Under the pieces are notes generated by a model. It saw nothing but the letters and a program-made list of their open reading frames with translations, had not been told where the DNA came from and made no database searches. The position numbers and the translations under genes were made by a program. Below are positions 25,377-35,460 of a stretch of DNA of 39,945 nucleotides, piece by piece. Where the stretch lies: the NCBI GenBank assembly GCA_009379735.1, contig WHTB01000004.1, positions 1-39,945 of the forward strand, written 5' to 3'. The DNA comes from Propionibacteriales bacterium. Its GTDB lineage: Bacteria > Actinomycetota > Actinomycetes > Propionibacteriales > Nocardioidaceae. Within the stretch, counting starts at the first letter, position 1; each line of letters begins with the position of its first letter.

Positions 25377-26165
25377 TCAGGCGGCGAAGAACTCCACCAG
25401 GGCCACCGCGAGGACGTTCATGTCGACGTTGTGCTGCTGACCCTCCAGCGTGCGGCGCTGTCCGTGGGGGAGTGCGTCGGTGAGCTGCTCGGCCGTCTGG
25501 GCCATGCCAGGGAAGCTCGCCCCGCCGTCGAGCACCAGCGTCGGCACCGTGACCGCGGCGGCACGCTCGACCGGCAGCGAGTAGTCGCCCATCACGGTGG
25601 CGTCGTAGGCCAGGGTGTGCGCGAGCGCCTCGCCGGCCGCCCAGAACGGCTGGCTGCGCGCGCCGGCGACGAACTCCGGCGGGAGGCCGACTACCTTCGC
25701 CATGAAGTACTCGACCGCGTCGCCTCGACGGCCGGCCGACACCAGGTCCGTGTAGGTCTTCGCGGTGTCGGCTGGCGGCTTCGGGCGTCCGCCGGTGAAG
25801 TACGGCGGCTCCCACAGGGCGAGCTTGGTGACCGGGAGCCCACTGGCCGCGGCCTCCAGGGCGAGCGCGGCGCCGGACGACGAGCCCCACAGGCAGGCCG
25901 ACCCGCCCGCCGCACCGATCACGGCGGCGATGTCCTCGACCTCGCGCGCCACGGCGTACGGCGGGGTGTCGCCGCTGTCGCCCCGGCCTCGACGGTGGAT
26001 GTTGTACACGGTGAAGTGCGGCGCCAACAGCTCGGGCAGCGGCAGGTTGGCGAGGTGGTCGACGGAGCCGCCGCAGACCAGCACCACCGGCGGCCCTTCG
26101 CCGGTCTGGTCGTAGGCGATCGAGGTGCCGTCGGCCGATGCGACGGTCTTCGTCTGGTCAGTCAT
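25377..26165 (-). CDS. Alpha/beta hydrolase
   Basis: 262-residue serine-type alpha/beta hydrolase. Seen: VVLVCGGSVDHLANLPL, NIHRRGRGDSGD, nucleophile elbow WGSSSGAAL, a late Asp in TLVLDGGASF and His in EGQQHNVD, so the triad is complete. The ATG at 26165 is preceded by GAGAGGA and is preferred over 26189. Convergent with pucR (nine bases apart). Similar proteins are common and unspecific; a part in the catabolic pathway cannot be shown. Confidence 0.85.
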   Translation of the reverse strand: MTDQTKTVASADGTSIAYDQTGEGPPVVLVCGGSVDHLANLPLPELLAPHFTVYNIHRRGRGDSGDTPPYAVAREVEDIAAVIGAAGGSACLWGSSSGAALALEAAASGLPVTKLALWEPPYFTGGRPKPPADTAKTYTDLVSAGRRGDAVEYFMAKVVGLPPEFVAGARSQPFWAAGEALAHTLAYDATVMGDYSLPVERAAAVTVPTLVLDGGASFPGMAQTAEQLTDALPHGQRRTLEGQQHNVDMNVLAVALVEFFAA

Positions 26166-26266
26166 GGTGCTGATCCTCTCGTGATTCACGCCGGTTCGGC
26201 GCGTTCAACTGTGCCGGACGTATCTCCGTCAACCGGGCCGCCCCGAAATCGACAGGCCCGGTCCGG

Positions 26267-26333
26267 CTTCACCCCCCAGACCGCCATTCTGACCGGACAT
26301 TCCGGGCGGAGAGTGTCGGTCTGGTGGGTGAAG
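26267..26333. promoter_or_regulatory. Long inverted repeat (17-bp arms) upstream of the catabolic operon
   Basis: Arms CTTCACCCCCCAGACCG (26267-26283) and CGGTCTGGTGGGTGAAG (26317-26333) pair with a single mismatch. The 33-base interval contains a second hairpin, CCGGA-CAT-TCCGG (26293-26305). It could be a regulator-binding site, a bidirectional transcription stop for the divergent genes, or a scattered intergenic repeat. No T-run follows. Confidence 0.6.
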
Positions 26334-26343
26334 TGGGCGGCCT

Positions 26344-26501
26344 TCCCGCCGAGGTTGCATATCTGGACGGAGGTGCGGGAGTTGTCAGCGGGCTGATGGA
26401 CGGTCGACGCGTGGGGCGTACTGACAACACAAATCGCCTCCCGTCGAGGTCGCACATCTGGCCGGCGCCGGGGCGGGGGGCGATGTGCAACGTCGGCGGG
26501 A
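26344..26501. repeat. Three imperfect 23-bp repeats in the permease upstream region
   Basis: TCCCGCCGAGGTTGCATATC plus TGG (26344-26366) recurs as TCCCGTCGAGGTCGCACATC plus TGG (26439-26461), and again inverted with a few changes at about 26480-26501. Between the first two copies an 8-bp inverted pair GTTGTCAG/CTGACAAC lies at 26381-26388 and 26421-26428. This 467-bp gap (26166-26632) holds no gene I can support, and the repeats make it the best candidate control region for the plus-strand catabolic operon. Confidence 0.65.
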
Positions 26502-26632
26502 GTGGTCGGGGGCGGCACAGAGATTGCCGAGAGACGGGCGGTTCGCTCGGCAGATAGTGCCCATGCCGGGCCCACGCCGTGATGTCATGGTTGCGATCAT
26601 CGCGTTCCCACCGTTGCGGGGAGGACACCGAA

Positions 26633-28048
26633 ATGGCTGCTGGCTGGAAGGTCGTCTACGGGGGCAAGACACCGCCGCCGGGCGAGGTCGTACGCCCGGA
26701 CGAACGGCTGTCGTGGACACGCACGGCGGGGCTGGGAGCCCAGCACGTCGTGGCGATGTTCGGTGCGACGTTCGTCTTCCCGCTGGTGATGGGCCTCAAC
26801 GCCCAGCTGGCGATCATGATGAGCGGCATCGCCACGATCTGCTTCCTGCTGATCGTGTCGGGCAAGGTGCCGAGCTACCTGGGCACCAGCGCGTCCTTCG
26901 TCGGAGGTGTGGCGGCCATCCGGGCCCAGGGAGGGGACTCCTCCGACGTCACCGGCGCGATCTTCGTCGCCGGTGCGGTGCTGGTCCTGGCCGGTGTGCT
27001 GATCCACTTCCTCGGGTCGGCCGTGCTGCACAAGGTGCTGCCACCGGTCGTGACCGGCGCCGTCGTCATGCTGATCGGCTTCAACCTCGCTCCGGTGGTC
27101 GCGGACATCTACTGGCCACAGGACCAGTGGATCGCGCTGATCGTGATGACCGCGGTGATCTTGATGGCGGTCGGGCTGCGCGGGTTCTTCGGCCGGATCG
27201 CGATCTTCCTCGGACTGATCTTCGGGTACGTGCTGTCCTGGGTGTTCGACCAGGTCTTCGGCCAGATCACGTCCTTCGACGCCGCCGCGGGCGAGGTGAC
27301 GACCCACTTCCGGGTCAACTTCGACAACCTCAAGGCGGCCGACTGGTTCGGCTTCCCCGCCGAGACCGTGCTCAGCGCGGACGGCGCCGAGGTCGCCGGC
27401 TGGCACCTGCCGAGCTTCGACGTCGTGTTCGTCCTGCTGGTGCTGCCGGCCGTGATCGCGCTGATCGCCGAGAACACCGGTCACGTCAAGGCGGTCGCCG
27501 GGATGACCGAGACCGACCTCGACCCGGTGATGGGCCGCGCCATCGCCGCCGACGGTGTGGGCACGATGATCGCCACGTCGGTCGGCGGCTCGCCGACCAC
27601 AACGTACGCCGAGAACATCGGTGTCATGGCGGCCACCCGGGTCTACTCAACGGCCGCCTACTACGTCGCGGCGGCCGTCGCGATCGTGTTCGGCCTGTCG
27701 CCGAAGTTCGGCGCACTCGTGTCCGCCGTCCCCGGCGGAGTGCTCGGCGGGATCACGGTCGTGCTGTACGGCATGATCGGGCTGCTCGGCGCGAAGATCT
27801 GGAACGAGAACCGGGTCGACTTCGCCAACCCGGTCAACCTCGTACCCGTCGCCGCCGGCATCATCATCGCGATCGGCGACACGTCGATGGAGATCACCGA
27901 TGACTTCGTGCTCTCCGGCATCGCCCTCGGCACCATCGTGACCGTGGTGGCGTACCACCTGGCGCACGCCGTCGCGCCGCCCCATCTGAAGGAGGGGGCG
28001 ATGTTGTCCATCGGCGGGAAGGGCACGCACCGCGTGGAGGACGCGTGA
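26633..28048 (+). CDS. NCS2-family uracil/xanthine permease, UraA/RutG-like
   Basis: 471-residue, 14-helix nucleobase:H+ symporter. The NAT signature reads AENIGVMAATRVYS, and the segment ahead of it, TTTYAENIG, closely follows E. coli UraA (TTYGENIGVMAITRVYS). AENTGHVKAV in TM8 carries the first substrate Glu and AENIG in TM10 the second. These UraA-type residues favour uracil or a related pyrimidine over xanthine. GGGGAGG precedes the ATG at 26633. First gene of the tight plus-strand operon; its stop overlaps the next GTG. Confidence 0.92.
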   Translation: MAAGWKVVYGGKTPPPGEVVRPDERLSWTRTAGLGAQHVVAMFGATFVFPLVMGLNAQLAIMMSGIATICFLLIVSGKVPSYLGTSASFVGGVAAIRAQGGDSSDVTGAIFVAGAVLVLAGVLIHFLGSAVLHKVLPPVVTGAVVMLIGFNLAPVVADIYWPQDQWIALIVMTAVILMAVGLRGFFGRIAIFLGLIFGYVLSWVFDQVFGQITSFDAAAGEVTTHFRVNFDNLKAADWFGFPAETVLSADGAEVAGWHLPSFDVVFVLLVLPAVIALIAENTGHVKAVAGMTETDLDPVMGRAIAADGVGTMIATSVGGSPTTTYAENIGVMAATRVYSTAAYYVAAAVAIVFGLSPKFGALVSAVPGGVLGGITVVLYGMIGLLGAKIWNENRVDFANPVNLVPVAAGIIIAIGDTSMEITDDFVLSGIALGTIVTVVAYHLAHAVAPPHLKEGAMLSIGGKGTHRVEDA

Positions 28049-28910
28049 AGCCTGCGCCGTTCGCGTACCACCGGCCGGACAGCGTCGACGAGGCGCTGCA
28101 GGTGCTGGCGGAGCTCGGCGCGGACGGCAAGGTGCTCGCCGGCGGCCAGAGCCTGGTGCCGCTGCTCAACATGCGGCTCGCCGCGCCGACCGCGCTGGTC
28201 GACATCAACCGGCTCGACCAGCTCGCGTACGTCCGCATCGAGGAGTCCGGGGTACGGGTGGGCGCAACCGCGCGCCATGCCGACGTCGAGCGCGACGAGG
28301 CGACGTACGACGCGCTGCCGTTGCTCCGGCAGGCACTCACCCATGTCGCCCACCCGACGATCCGCAACAGGGGCACGACGGTCGGCAGCCTGGTGCACGC
28401 CGACCCGTCGGGGGAGATGACCGCGGTGCTGGCGCTGCTCGGCGGGTCGGTCGAGATCCGCACCGCGGCGGCGACGCGCACCGTCGCGGCCGCCGACTTC
28501 TTCCTGGGACCGTTGGAGTCCGCCGTCGGTGCCGGAGAGCTGGCGGCCTCGGCCCACTTCCCGCTGCCGGAGGGGAACGCAGGCACGGCGTGGGTCGAGG
28601 TCGCCCGGCGGCACGGTGACTACGCGATCTGCGGCGTCGGCGCGCTGGTCACCCTCGACGACGACCTGCGGGTCGCGGCGGCCCGGGCGGCGTACATCTC
28701 GGTCGACGCGACCCCGGTTGTGCGCGACCTCACCGACGCCGTTGCGGGCCAGCCGCACGACGCCGCCGACTGGGCCGCGGCGGGCGCCTTGGCCGCGGGC
28801 GAGCTCGACCCGGAGGCCGACATCCACGCCACCGCCGCCTACCGGCGACATCTCGCGGCCGTCCTCACCGCCCGGGCGCAGCGGGCCGCCGCCACTCACG
28901 CGGAGCAGCG

Positions 28911-28914
<4 letters not shown>
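28045..28914 (+). CDS. Molybdenum hydroxylase, FAD subunit (CoxM/XdhB type)
   Basis: 289-residue FAD-binding subunit of a three-part Mo hydroxylase. Seen: KVLAGGQSLVPLLNMRLAAP and RNRGTTVGSLVHADPSGE for FAD pyrophosphate and flavin contacts, plus the C-terminal CO-dehydrogenase flavoprotein domain. The order FAD-FeS-Mo and overlaps of four bases (GTGA, ATGA) with the permease and FeS genes show one translational unit. Electrons would pass from Mo through the FeS centres to FAD. Confidence 0.93.
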
Positions 28915-29428
<514 letters not shown>

Positions 29429-29432
<4 letters not shown>

Positions 29433-31810
29433 GTACCCGCATCTTCGGCGAGCCGATCCCACGGCGCGAGGACCCGCGGCTGCTGTCCGGCCAGGGCCGC
29501 TATCTCGACGACCTGGGACACGGCGCGCTGGCGGCGGCGTTCGTCCGCAGCCCGCACGCCCACGCCCGGATCGTCGACATCGACGTCTCCGACGCACTCG
29601 AGGTCGAGGGCCTGGTCGCCATCTACACCCACGAGGACCTGCCGGGCCAGGTCGGCCATCCGCTGCCGCTGCTGATCCCGCACCCGACCCTGACCCAGGC
29701 ACGCACGCCGTACCCCTTGGCCAAGGACGAGGTCAACCACGTCGGCGAGGCGATCGTGATGGTGGTCGCCACTGACCGCTACCTGGCCGAGGATGCCTGC
29801 CAGCGGATCCGGGTCGACTACGACTTCCTCCCGCCGGTCGTCGGCATCGAGCAGTCTCGTGCCGCCGACCTGCTCGTCCACGACGACGTGCCCGACAACG
29901 TCTCCGCGCACATGCTTCAGGAGGTCGGCGACGCACCGGCCGCGATCGACGCCGCGCCGCACCGACTGCACCTCGACCTGGACATCGAGCGCAGCGCGTC
30001 GATGCCGATGGAGGGCAAGGGGGTATACGCCCGCTGGGATGCCGACGACCGGAGCCTGCGGGTCTACACCTCCACCCAGGCCTCGACGTCGGTGCGCGCA
30101 GCGATCGCCGCGCGGCTCGGGTTGCCGCTGGACCGGGTCGAGGTCGTCGCGCCTGACGTCGGCGGCGGCTTCGGCGTCAAGATCATGCACCCGTGGCCGG
30201 AGGAGGTGTTGGTGCCGTGGGCGTCGATCACCCTCGGCCGTGAGGTCACCTGGGCCGAGGACCGTCGCGAGCACTTCGTCTCCAGTGCGCACGAGCGCGC
30301 GCAGCAGCACCAGGTCGACGTCGGCTTCGACGACGACGGCCGGTTGCTCGGCCTCGACGTGACGTTCTGGCACGACAACGGCGCCTACACGCCGTACGGG
30401 ATCATCGTCCCGATCGTCACCTCGACCCAGCTGCTCGGGCCGTACAAGCCCGGCGCCTACCGGGTCGAGTTCTTCAGCCTCTACACCAACACCGTGCTCG
30501 TGACGCCCTACCGCGGGGCCGGCCGGCCGCAGGGCTGCTTCGTGATGGAGCGCACGATGGACGCGATCGCGGCCTACCTCGGCCTCGACCGCACCACGGT
30601 GCGCGAGCGCAACTTCATCCAGCCCGAGGAGATGCCGTACGACCACGGCCTGGTGTTCCAGGACGGCCGGCCGCTGGTCTACGACTCCGGTGACTACCCG
30701 GCAACGCTGGAGAAGCTGAAGAAGCTGGTCGGGTGGGACGAGTTCGAGGTCTTCCGCGAGCAGGCGCGAGCCGACGGCCGGCGGGTCGGGATCGGCATCG
30801 GGTGTTACGTCGAGGGCACCGGCCCCGGCCCGTACGAAGGCGGCTTCGTGAAGGTGGAGACCGACGGCACGGTGATCGTGGCGACCGGTCTGACCTCGCA
30901 GGGGCAAGGCCACCAGACCGCGTTCGCCCAGGTCGTGGCCGAGGAGCTGGGGGTGCCGGTCGACAAGGTCGTGGTGACGACCGGCGACACCCGGCGGTTC
31001 AAGTACGCCGTCGGCACGTTCGCCTCGCGGGCGGCGGTGATGAGTGGCAACGCCGTGGCGCTGGCCACCCGCAAGGTGCGGGAGAAGGCGCTGCGGATCG
31101 CCGGCGACGCACTCGAGGCAGACCCGGCCGACCTCGAGATCGTCGACGGTGTCGTCCAGGTCAAGGGCACGCCGGGTGCGACTATCCCGCTGTCCACGGT
31201 GGCCGTGCTGTCCAACCCGCTGCGGTACGCGTTCGACGAGGAGACCAAGCGGGCCACCCAGTTCGCGGCGCCCGCGGACGTCGACAAGCCACCGATCGAG
31301 GAGGGTGGGGAGCCGGGGCTGGAGGCGACCGCCTACTACTCGCCGCCCCGCTCGACCTTCGCCAACGGCATGCACGCAGCGATCGTGGAGACCGACCCGG
31401 AGACGGCCGAGATCAAGATCCTGCGCTACTGCGTCGTGCACGACTGCGGCACGCTGATCAACCCGCGGATCGTCGAGGGCCAGATCCACGGTGGGGTCGC
31501 GCAGGGCGTCGGCGGTGCGTTGTACGAGCGGATGGTGTACGACGAGTCGGGGCAGCTGCTGAACGCGTCGTACATGGACTTCCTGATGCCGTACGCCACC
31601 GAGGTGCCGAACATCGAGATCGACCATCTGGAGACACCGTCGCCGCTCAACCCGCTCGGGCTCAAGGGCGCGGGCGAGGCCGGCGTGATCCCGGGCTCGG
31701 CGGTGCTGTCGTCGGCGATCGAGGACGCCGAGGGCATCCGCATCACCCGGATGCCGATCTCGCCGTCCGAGCTCTACCACCTGCGGCAGAAGGAGAGCAC
31801 CACGCGATGA
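29429..31810 (+). CDS. Molybdenum hydroxylase, large Mo-cofactor subunit (CoxL/XdhA type; candidate uracil dehydrogenase)
   Basis: 793 residues. Seen: IPRREDPRLLSGQGRYLDD start, VGGGFGVK cofactor loop, PYRGAGRP instead of the AYRCSFR loop of true CO dehydrogenase, and the catalytic Glu750 in KGAGEAGV. It is therefore a hydroxylase of aldehydes or N-heterocycles, not CO oxidation. Uracil/thymine dehydrogenase of the oxidative pyrimidine route is described as a molybdenum flavoenzyme, and its neighbours here (UraA-like permease, barbiturase-family gene) fit that job. Xanthine or another heterocycle is possible. The frame is open upstream; the ATG at 29429 overlaps the FeS-subunit stop. Confidence 0.92.
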
Positions 31811-32424
31811 AGGTCCAGGGTTCCGCCGTCCTGCACGCCGCTCGCGAGGACGTCTGGCGGGCGCTCAACGACCCGGCCGTGCTGGTGCGGACGATCCCAG
31901 GGTGTGAGCAGCTGGTCGAGATCGGGACCGACCGCTACCGGATGACGGTGCAGGCCGGTGTCGCGTCGGTCAAGGGCACGTTCGCCGGCGAGGTGCGGCT
32001 GCACGACCAGCAGCGGCCGGGCTCGTTCGTGTTGACTGCGACCGGTGCGGGCGCACCGGGCACGGTGCACGCCGACGTGACGGTTAGTCTCACCGAGGAC
32101 GGCGACGCCACCAGGCTCGATTATGCCGCCGACGCGATCGTGGGCGGCATGATCGGCGGGGTCGGCCAGCGGATGCTCAGCAGCGCCACCAAGAAGACCG
32201 CCAACGAGTTCTTCGGCGCGGTGGAGGACGTGCTGACCGGCAAGGCGCCCGCCGTCGCGCCGACCGCCGGTGTCGAGCCGAGCGCGGCCGGTGTTTACGA
32301 GGCGCCGCAGCGCGCGGTCCCCGCACGGTCTGGCGACTTCGGGCGCGGCGTCGCCGTCGGTGCCGGGATCGCCCTGCTCGGCGCCCTGGTCGGCGGCTGG
32401 GTGTCCGGCCGGCGCCGGTCCTAG
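31807..32424 (+). CDS. CoxG-like SRPBCC protein with C-terminal membrane anchor
   Basis: 205 residues. A SRPBCC/CoxG domain (VQGSAVLHAAREDVWRALND, MTVQAGVASVKGTFAGEV, GMIGGVGQRMLSSATKK) is followed by a Pro/Ala linker and one C-terminal hydrophobic helix (VAVGAGIALLGALVGGWVSG). In carboxydotrophs CoxG helps anchor CO dehydrogenase to the membrane, so here it may tether the Mo hydroxylase. ATGA overlap with the large subunit. Confidence 0.9.
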   Translation: MKVQGSAVLHAAREDVWRALNDPAVLVRTIPGCEQLVEIGTDRYRMTVQAGVASVKGTFAGEVRLHDQQRPGSFVLTATGAGAPGTVHADVTVSLTEDGDATRLDYAADAIVGGMIGGVGQRMLSSATKKTANEFFGAVEDVLTGKAPAVAPTAGVEPSAAGVYEAPQRAVPARSGDFGRGVAVGAGIALLGALVGGWVSGRRRS

Positions 32425-32442
32425 AGATTCGGAGGAACACTG

Positions 32443-33345
32443 ATGCGCGCATTCACTGCAGCCGCGGTCCAAGTCCAGCCACGGTCCGAGCCGCTGAGCC
32501 CGGAGACCATCAAGGCCAACAGCGAGCACGCCGCCGACTACGTCGAGCGGTGCGTGGCGGACACCGGGGCCGAGCTGGTCGTACTCCCCGAGTCGGTGAC
32601 CACCGGCTTCACCCCGGGTTGCTCGCCGGAGGAGGTGTGGGACTTGGTCAGCGAGATCCCGGGGCCGATCACCGAGCCGCTACAAGACGTCGCCCGACGG
32701 CTCGGCGTGCACCTCGTCTGGGGCACCTACGAGCGCGGCCCGGAGCGAGGCACGGTGTTCAACTCGGCGGTGCTGGCCGGACCGGACGGCGCGATCGCCG
32801 GCGTCTACCGCAAGACCCACCCGTTCTACACCGAGCTCGCCCACCGCGGCTGGGTGACGCCCGGCAACGAGGTCTGCGTCGTCGAGACCGACCTCGGCAC
32901 GATCGGGATCATCATCTGCTTCGACGGCGACTACCCGGAGCTGTCGCGGATCAATGCCGTACGCGGAGCCGAGGTCATCGTGCGCCCGTCGGCGCTGCTG
33001 CGGTCCGCGGACATCTGGGAGCTCACCAACCGGGCCCGGGCCTACGACAACCATGTGTACGTCGTCGGGTCGAACTGCGTCGGCATCGACCCGGCCGGGG
33101 TCCTGTACTTCGGCAACTCGATGATCGTCACCCCGATCGCCGACGTCGTCGCTCGGGGGGCCAGCCACGAGTGCTGGGTGTCCGCCCGGCTCGACCCCGA
33201 GCAGGCGCTGCGCTCGCTCACGCCGGGGTCGAGCGTCGGGCAGGGCTTCGATCACCTGGCCGACCGCAACCTCGACCTGATCCGCCGCTACGCCGACGAC
33301 CTGACCCGCCCGGCGCAGTCGTCGTTCCCGCGCCTCCACCCTTAG
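32443..33345 (+). CDS. Carbon-nitrogen hydrolase (nitrilase superfamily amidase)
   Basis: 300 residues with the complete catalytic triad of the family: Glu50 (LPESVTTGF), Lys124 (YRKTHPFY) and Cys159 (IIICFDGDYPE). The family hydrolyses amides, nitriles and N-carbamoyl compounds, including beta-ureidopropionase. In this locus it could release ammonia from malonamate or cleave a ureido acid; neither can be told from sequence. GGAGGAACACTG precedes the ATG, 18 bases after coxG. Confidence 0.92.
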   Translation: MRAFTAAAVQVQPRSEPLSPETIKANSEHAADYVERCVADTGAELVVLPESVTTGFTPGCSPEEVWDLVSEIPGPITEPLQDVARRLGVHLVWGTYERGPERGTVFNSAVLAGPDGAIAGVYRKTHPFYTELAHRGWVTPGNEVCVVETDLGTIGIIICFDGDYPELSRINAVRGAEVIVRPSALLRSADIWELTNRARAYDNHVYVVGSNCVGIDPAGVLYFGNSMIVTPIADVVARGASHECWVSARLDPEQALRSLTPGSSVGQGFDHLADRNLDLIRRYADDLTRPAQSSFPRLHP

Positions 33346-33372
33346 CCGGCCCGCCCACCCCGTAGGAGGAGA

Positions 33373-35460
33373 ATGTCCCAGGTCCGGATCGGCATCGACA
33401 CCGGTGGCACGTTCACCGACGTCGTCGCGGTCGACGAGCAGACCGGCGAGCTGGTCACGACGAAGACGCCGTCGACGCCTGCCGACCCGGCCGACGGGTT
33501 CATGGCCGGGATCCACAAGGTGCTGGGCACGCTCGGCCTCGGCGGCGACGCCGTGACGGCGGTGAGCCACGGCACGACCGTCGCCACCAACAAGCTGCTC
33601 GAGGGCAAGGTCGAGAACCTCGGCTTCGTCACCACCGAGGGCTACCGCCACCTGCTGGAGATCGCCCGTCAGTCCGTCCCGGACGGCTACGGCAACAGCT
33701 ACTTCTGGGTGAAGCCGCCCCGCATCGTGCCGGCCGACCGGGTACGCACGGTCGGCGGGCGGCTGGCCGTCGACGGCAGTGAGATCCGTCCGTTCTCCGT
33801 CGGCGACGCGGTCGCGGCCGCCCGGTTCTTCCGCGAGCACGACATCTCCACGATCGGCGTGTGCTTCATCCATGCGTACGCCAACCCCGAGCACGAGCTA
33901 CTGATGCGTGAGGTGCTCATCGACGAGCATCCCGAGGCGACGGTGTCGATCTCGTCGGAGGTGCTCAGGGAGTACCGGGAGTACGAGCGGAGCGTCACGA
34001 CCCTTGTCGACGCGGCGGTGAAGCCCAACATCCGTCGCTACGTCGAGAACATCCAGCGTCGGCTGCAGGGGTTCACCGCCGCCGGCTCGGCCGAACGCGC
34101 CGTCCCGTTCTACGTGATGAAGTCCAACGGCGGCGTGCTGTCAGCCGACGAGGTCGTGCACCAGCCCATCAGCACCGTGCTCTCGGGTCCCGCCGCCGGG
34201 GCGCTCGGTGCGGCCGTGGTCGCCGAGGCGGCCGGCTTCCCGAGTGTGCTGACCTGCGACGGTGGCGGCACGTCGACCGACGTGACCGTGGTGGTCGACG
34301 GCCACCCGGCCCTCACCACGGAGGGCAGCGTCGGTGCGTACCCGAGCAAGATCCCGATGATCGACGTCGTCACGGTCGGTGCGGGCGGCGGCTCGATCGC
34401 CTGGGTCAGCCCGGAGGGCACGCTCAAGGTCGGGCCGCAGTCGGCCGGCGCCGACCCAGGCCCGCTCTGCTACCGCAACGGGGGGACGGAGCCGACCATC
34501 ACCGACGCGCACCTGCTGCTCGGCCGGATCCCGCCGCACCTGCTCGGAGGCGAGGTCCCGCTGGACCTGGCGGCGGCGACCGACGGCATCACCGCCTTGG
34601 CCGGCCGGCTCGGCTTCGACTCGCAGCAGTGTGCGGCCGGCATCCTGGAGATCTCCGCCTGGAACCAGGCCAACGCGCTCCGGCAGGTCACGGTCAAGCG
34701 TGGCCTCGACGTCCGCGACTTCCGGCTGGTGACGTTCGGCGGGTCGGGGTCGCTGCTGGCCTGCCGGCTGGTCGACATCCTCGGCCTCGGCGGCGTGCTG
34801 GTGCCACCGAACCCGGGCAACCTCTCGGCGTACGGCCTGCTCACCGTCGACGTCCGCAACGACTACGTCCGGACCGCGGTGTCGCGACACTCCATGCTCG
34901 ATCTGCACGCGGTCGAGAAGATCCTCGGCGATCTCCGGGCCGAGGCCGACCGCGCGCTCGCGCGGGAAGGGTTCGCCGAGTCGGCCCGCCGGTTCGTCCG
35001 CACCGCCGACCTGCGCTACTTCGGGCAGGCGTACGAGGTCCGCGTCGACGTACCCGACGGGGCGATGACCGCGGAGCTGGCTGAAGTGGTCGCCGACGCG
35101 TTCCACGCCGAGCACCGCAGCCTCTACGGCTATGACTTCCGCGGCGACGGCCGGCAGGAGGTGGAGTGGGTCAACCTTCGGGTCACCGGGGTCGGCCCGA
35201 TCCGCAAGCCGGGCGTGCGTGAGGTGTCGCCGGGCCAGGGCGCCGAGCAGGCGCGGACCGGCACCCGGCGGGTGCGGTTCGACGAATGGGCGGAGACCCC
35301 GATCTACGACCGGGCGCGGCTGGGCGCCGGCGACGCGCTGGACGGGCCGGCCGTCCTGGAGGAGTTCGGAGCCACGGTGCCCGTCCACCCGGGCTTCCGG
35401 GCCGAGGTCGACCGGTTCGGCAACCTGCTGCTGACGCGACACCGGGAGGTGGTGTCGTGA
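33373..35460 (+). CDS. hyuA: Hydantoinase/oxoprolinase subunit A (ATP-dependent)
   Basis: 695 residues, normal for HyuA. Seen: the actin-like ATPase phosphate motif GIDTGGTFTDVV at residues 7-18, SHGTTVATNKLLEGK, CDGGGTSTDVTVV and VTVGAGGGSIAWV, and the C-terminal HyuA domain. With HyuB it forms ATP-dependent cyclic-amide hydrolases (N-methylhydantoinase, 5-oxoprolinase, caprolactamase) or related carboxylases. Start with TAGGAGGAGA before ATG. Overlaps hyuB by GTGA. Confidence 0.95.
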   Translation: MSQVRIGIDTGGTFTDVVAVDEQTGELVTTKTPSTPADPADGFMAGIHKVLGTLGLGGDAVTAVSHGTTVATNKLLEGKVENLGFVTTEGYRHLLEIARQSVPDGYGNSYFWVKPPRIVPADRVRTVGGRLAVDGSEIRPFSVGDAVAAARFFREHDISTIGVCFIHAYANPEHELLMREVLIDEHPEATVSISSEVLREYREYERSVTTLVDAAVKPNIRRYVENIQRRLQGFTAAGSAERAVPFYVMKSNGGVLSADEVVHQPISTVLSGPAAGALGAAVVAEAAGFPSVLTCDGGGTSTDVTVVVDGHPALTTEGSVGAYPSKIPMIDVVTVGAGGGSIAWVSPEGTLKVGPQSAGADPGPLCYRNGGTEPTITDAHLLLGRIPPHLLGGEVPLDLAAATDGITALAGRLGFDSQQCAAGILEISAWNQANALRQVTVKRGLDVRDFRLVTFGGSGSLLACRLVDILGLGGVLVPPNPGNLSAYGLLTVDVRNDYVRTAVSRHSMLDLHAVEKILGDLRAEADRALAREGFAESARRFVRTADLRYFGQAYEVRVDVPDGAMTAELAEVVADAFHAEHRSLYGYDFRGDGRQEVEWVNLRVTGVGPIRKPGVREVSPGQGAEQARTGTRRVRFDEWAETPIYDRARLGAGDALDGPAVLEEFGATVPVHPGFRAEVDRFGNLLLTRHREVVS

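Noticed and set aside
26344-26501. CRISPR array
   Set aside because: Only three imperfect repeats, one inverted, with unequal spacing and no cas genes.
26186-26575. Minus-strand 129-codon frame upstream of the permease
   Set aside because: It runs through inverted and direct repeats, has no start signal and looks like non-coding sequence translated by chance.
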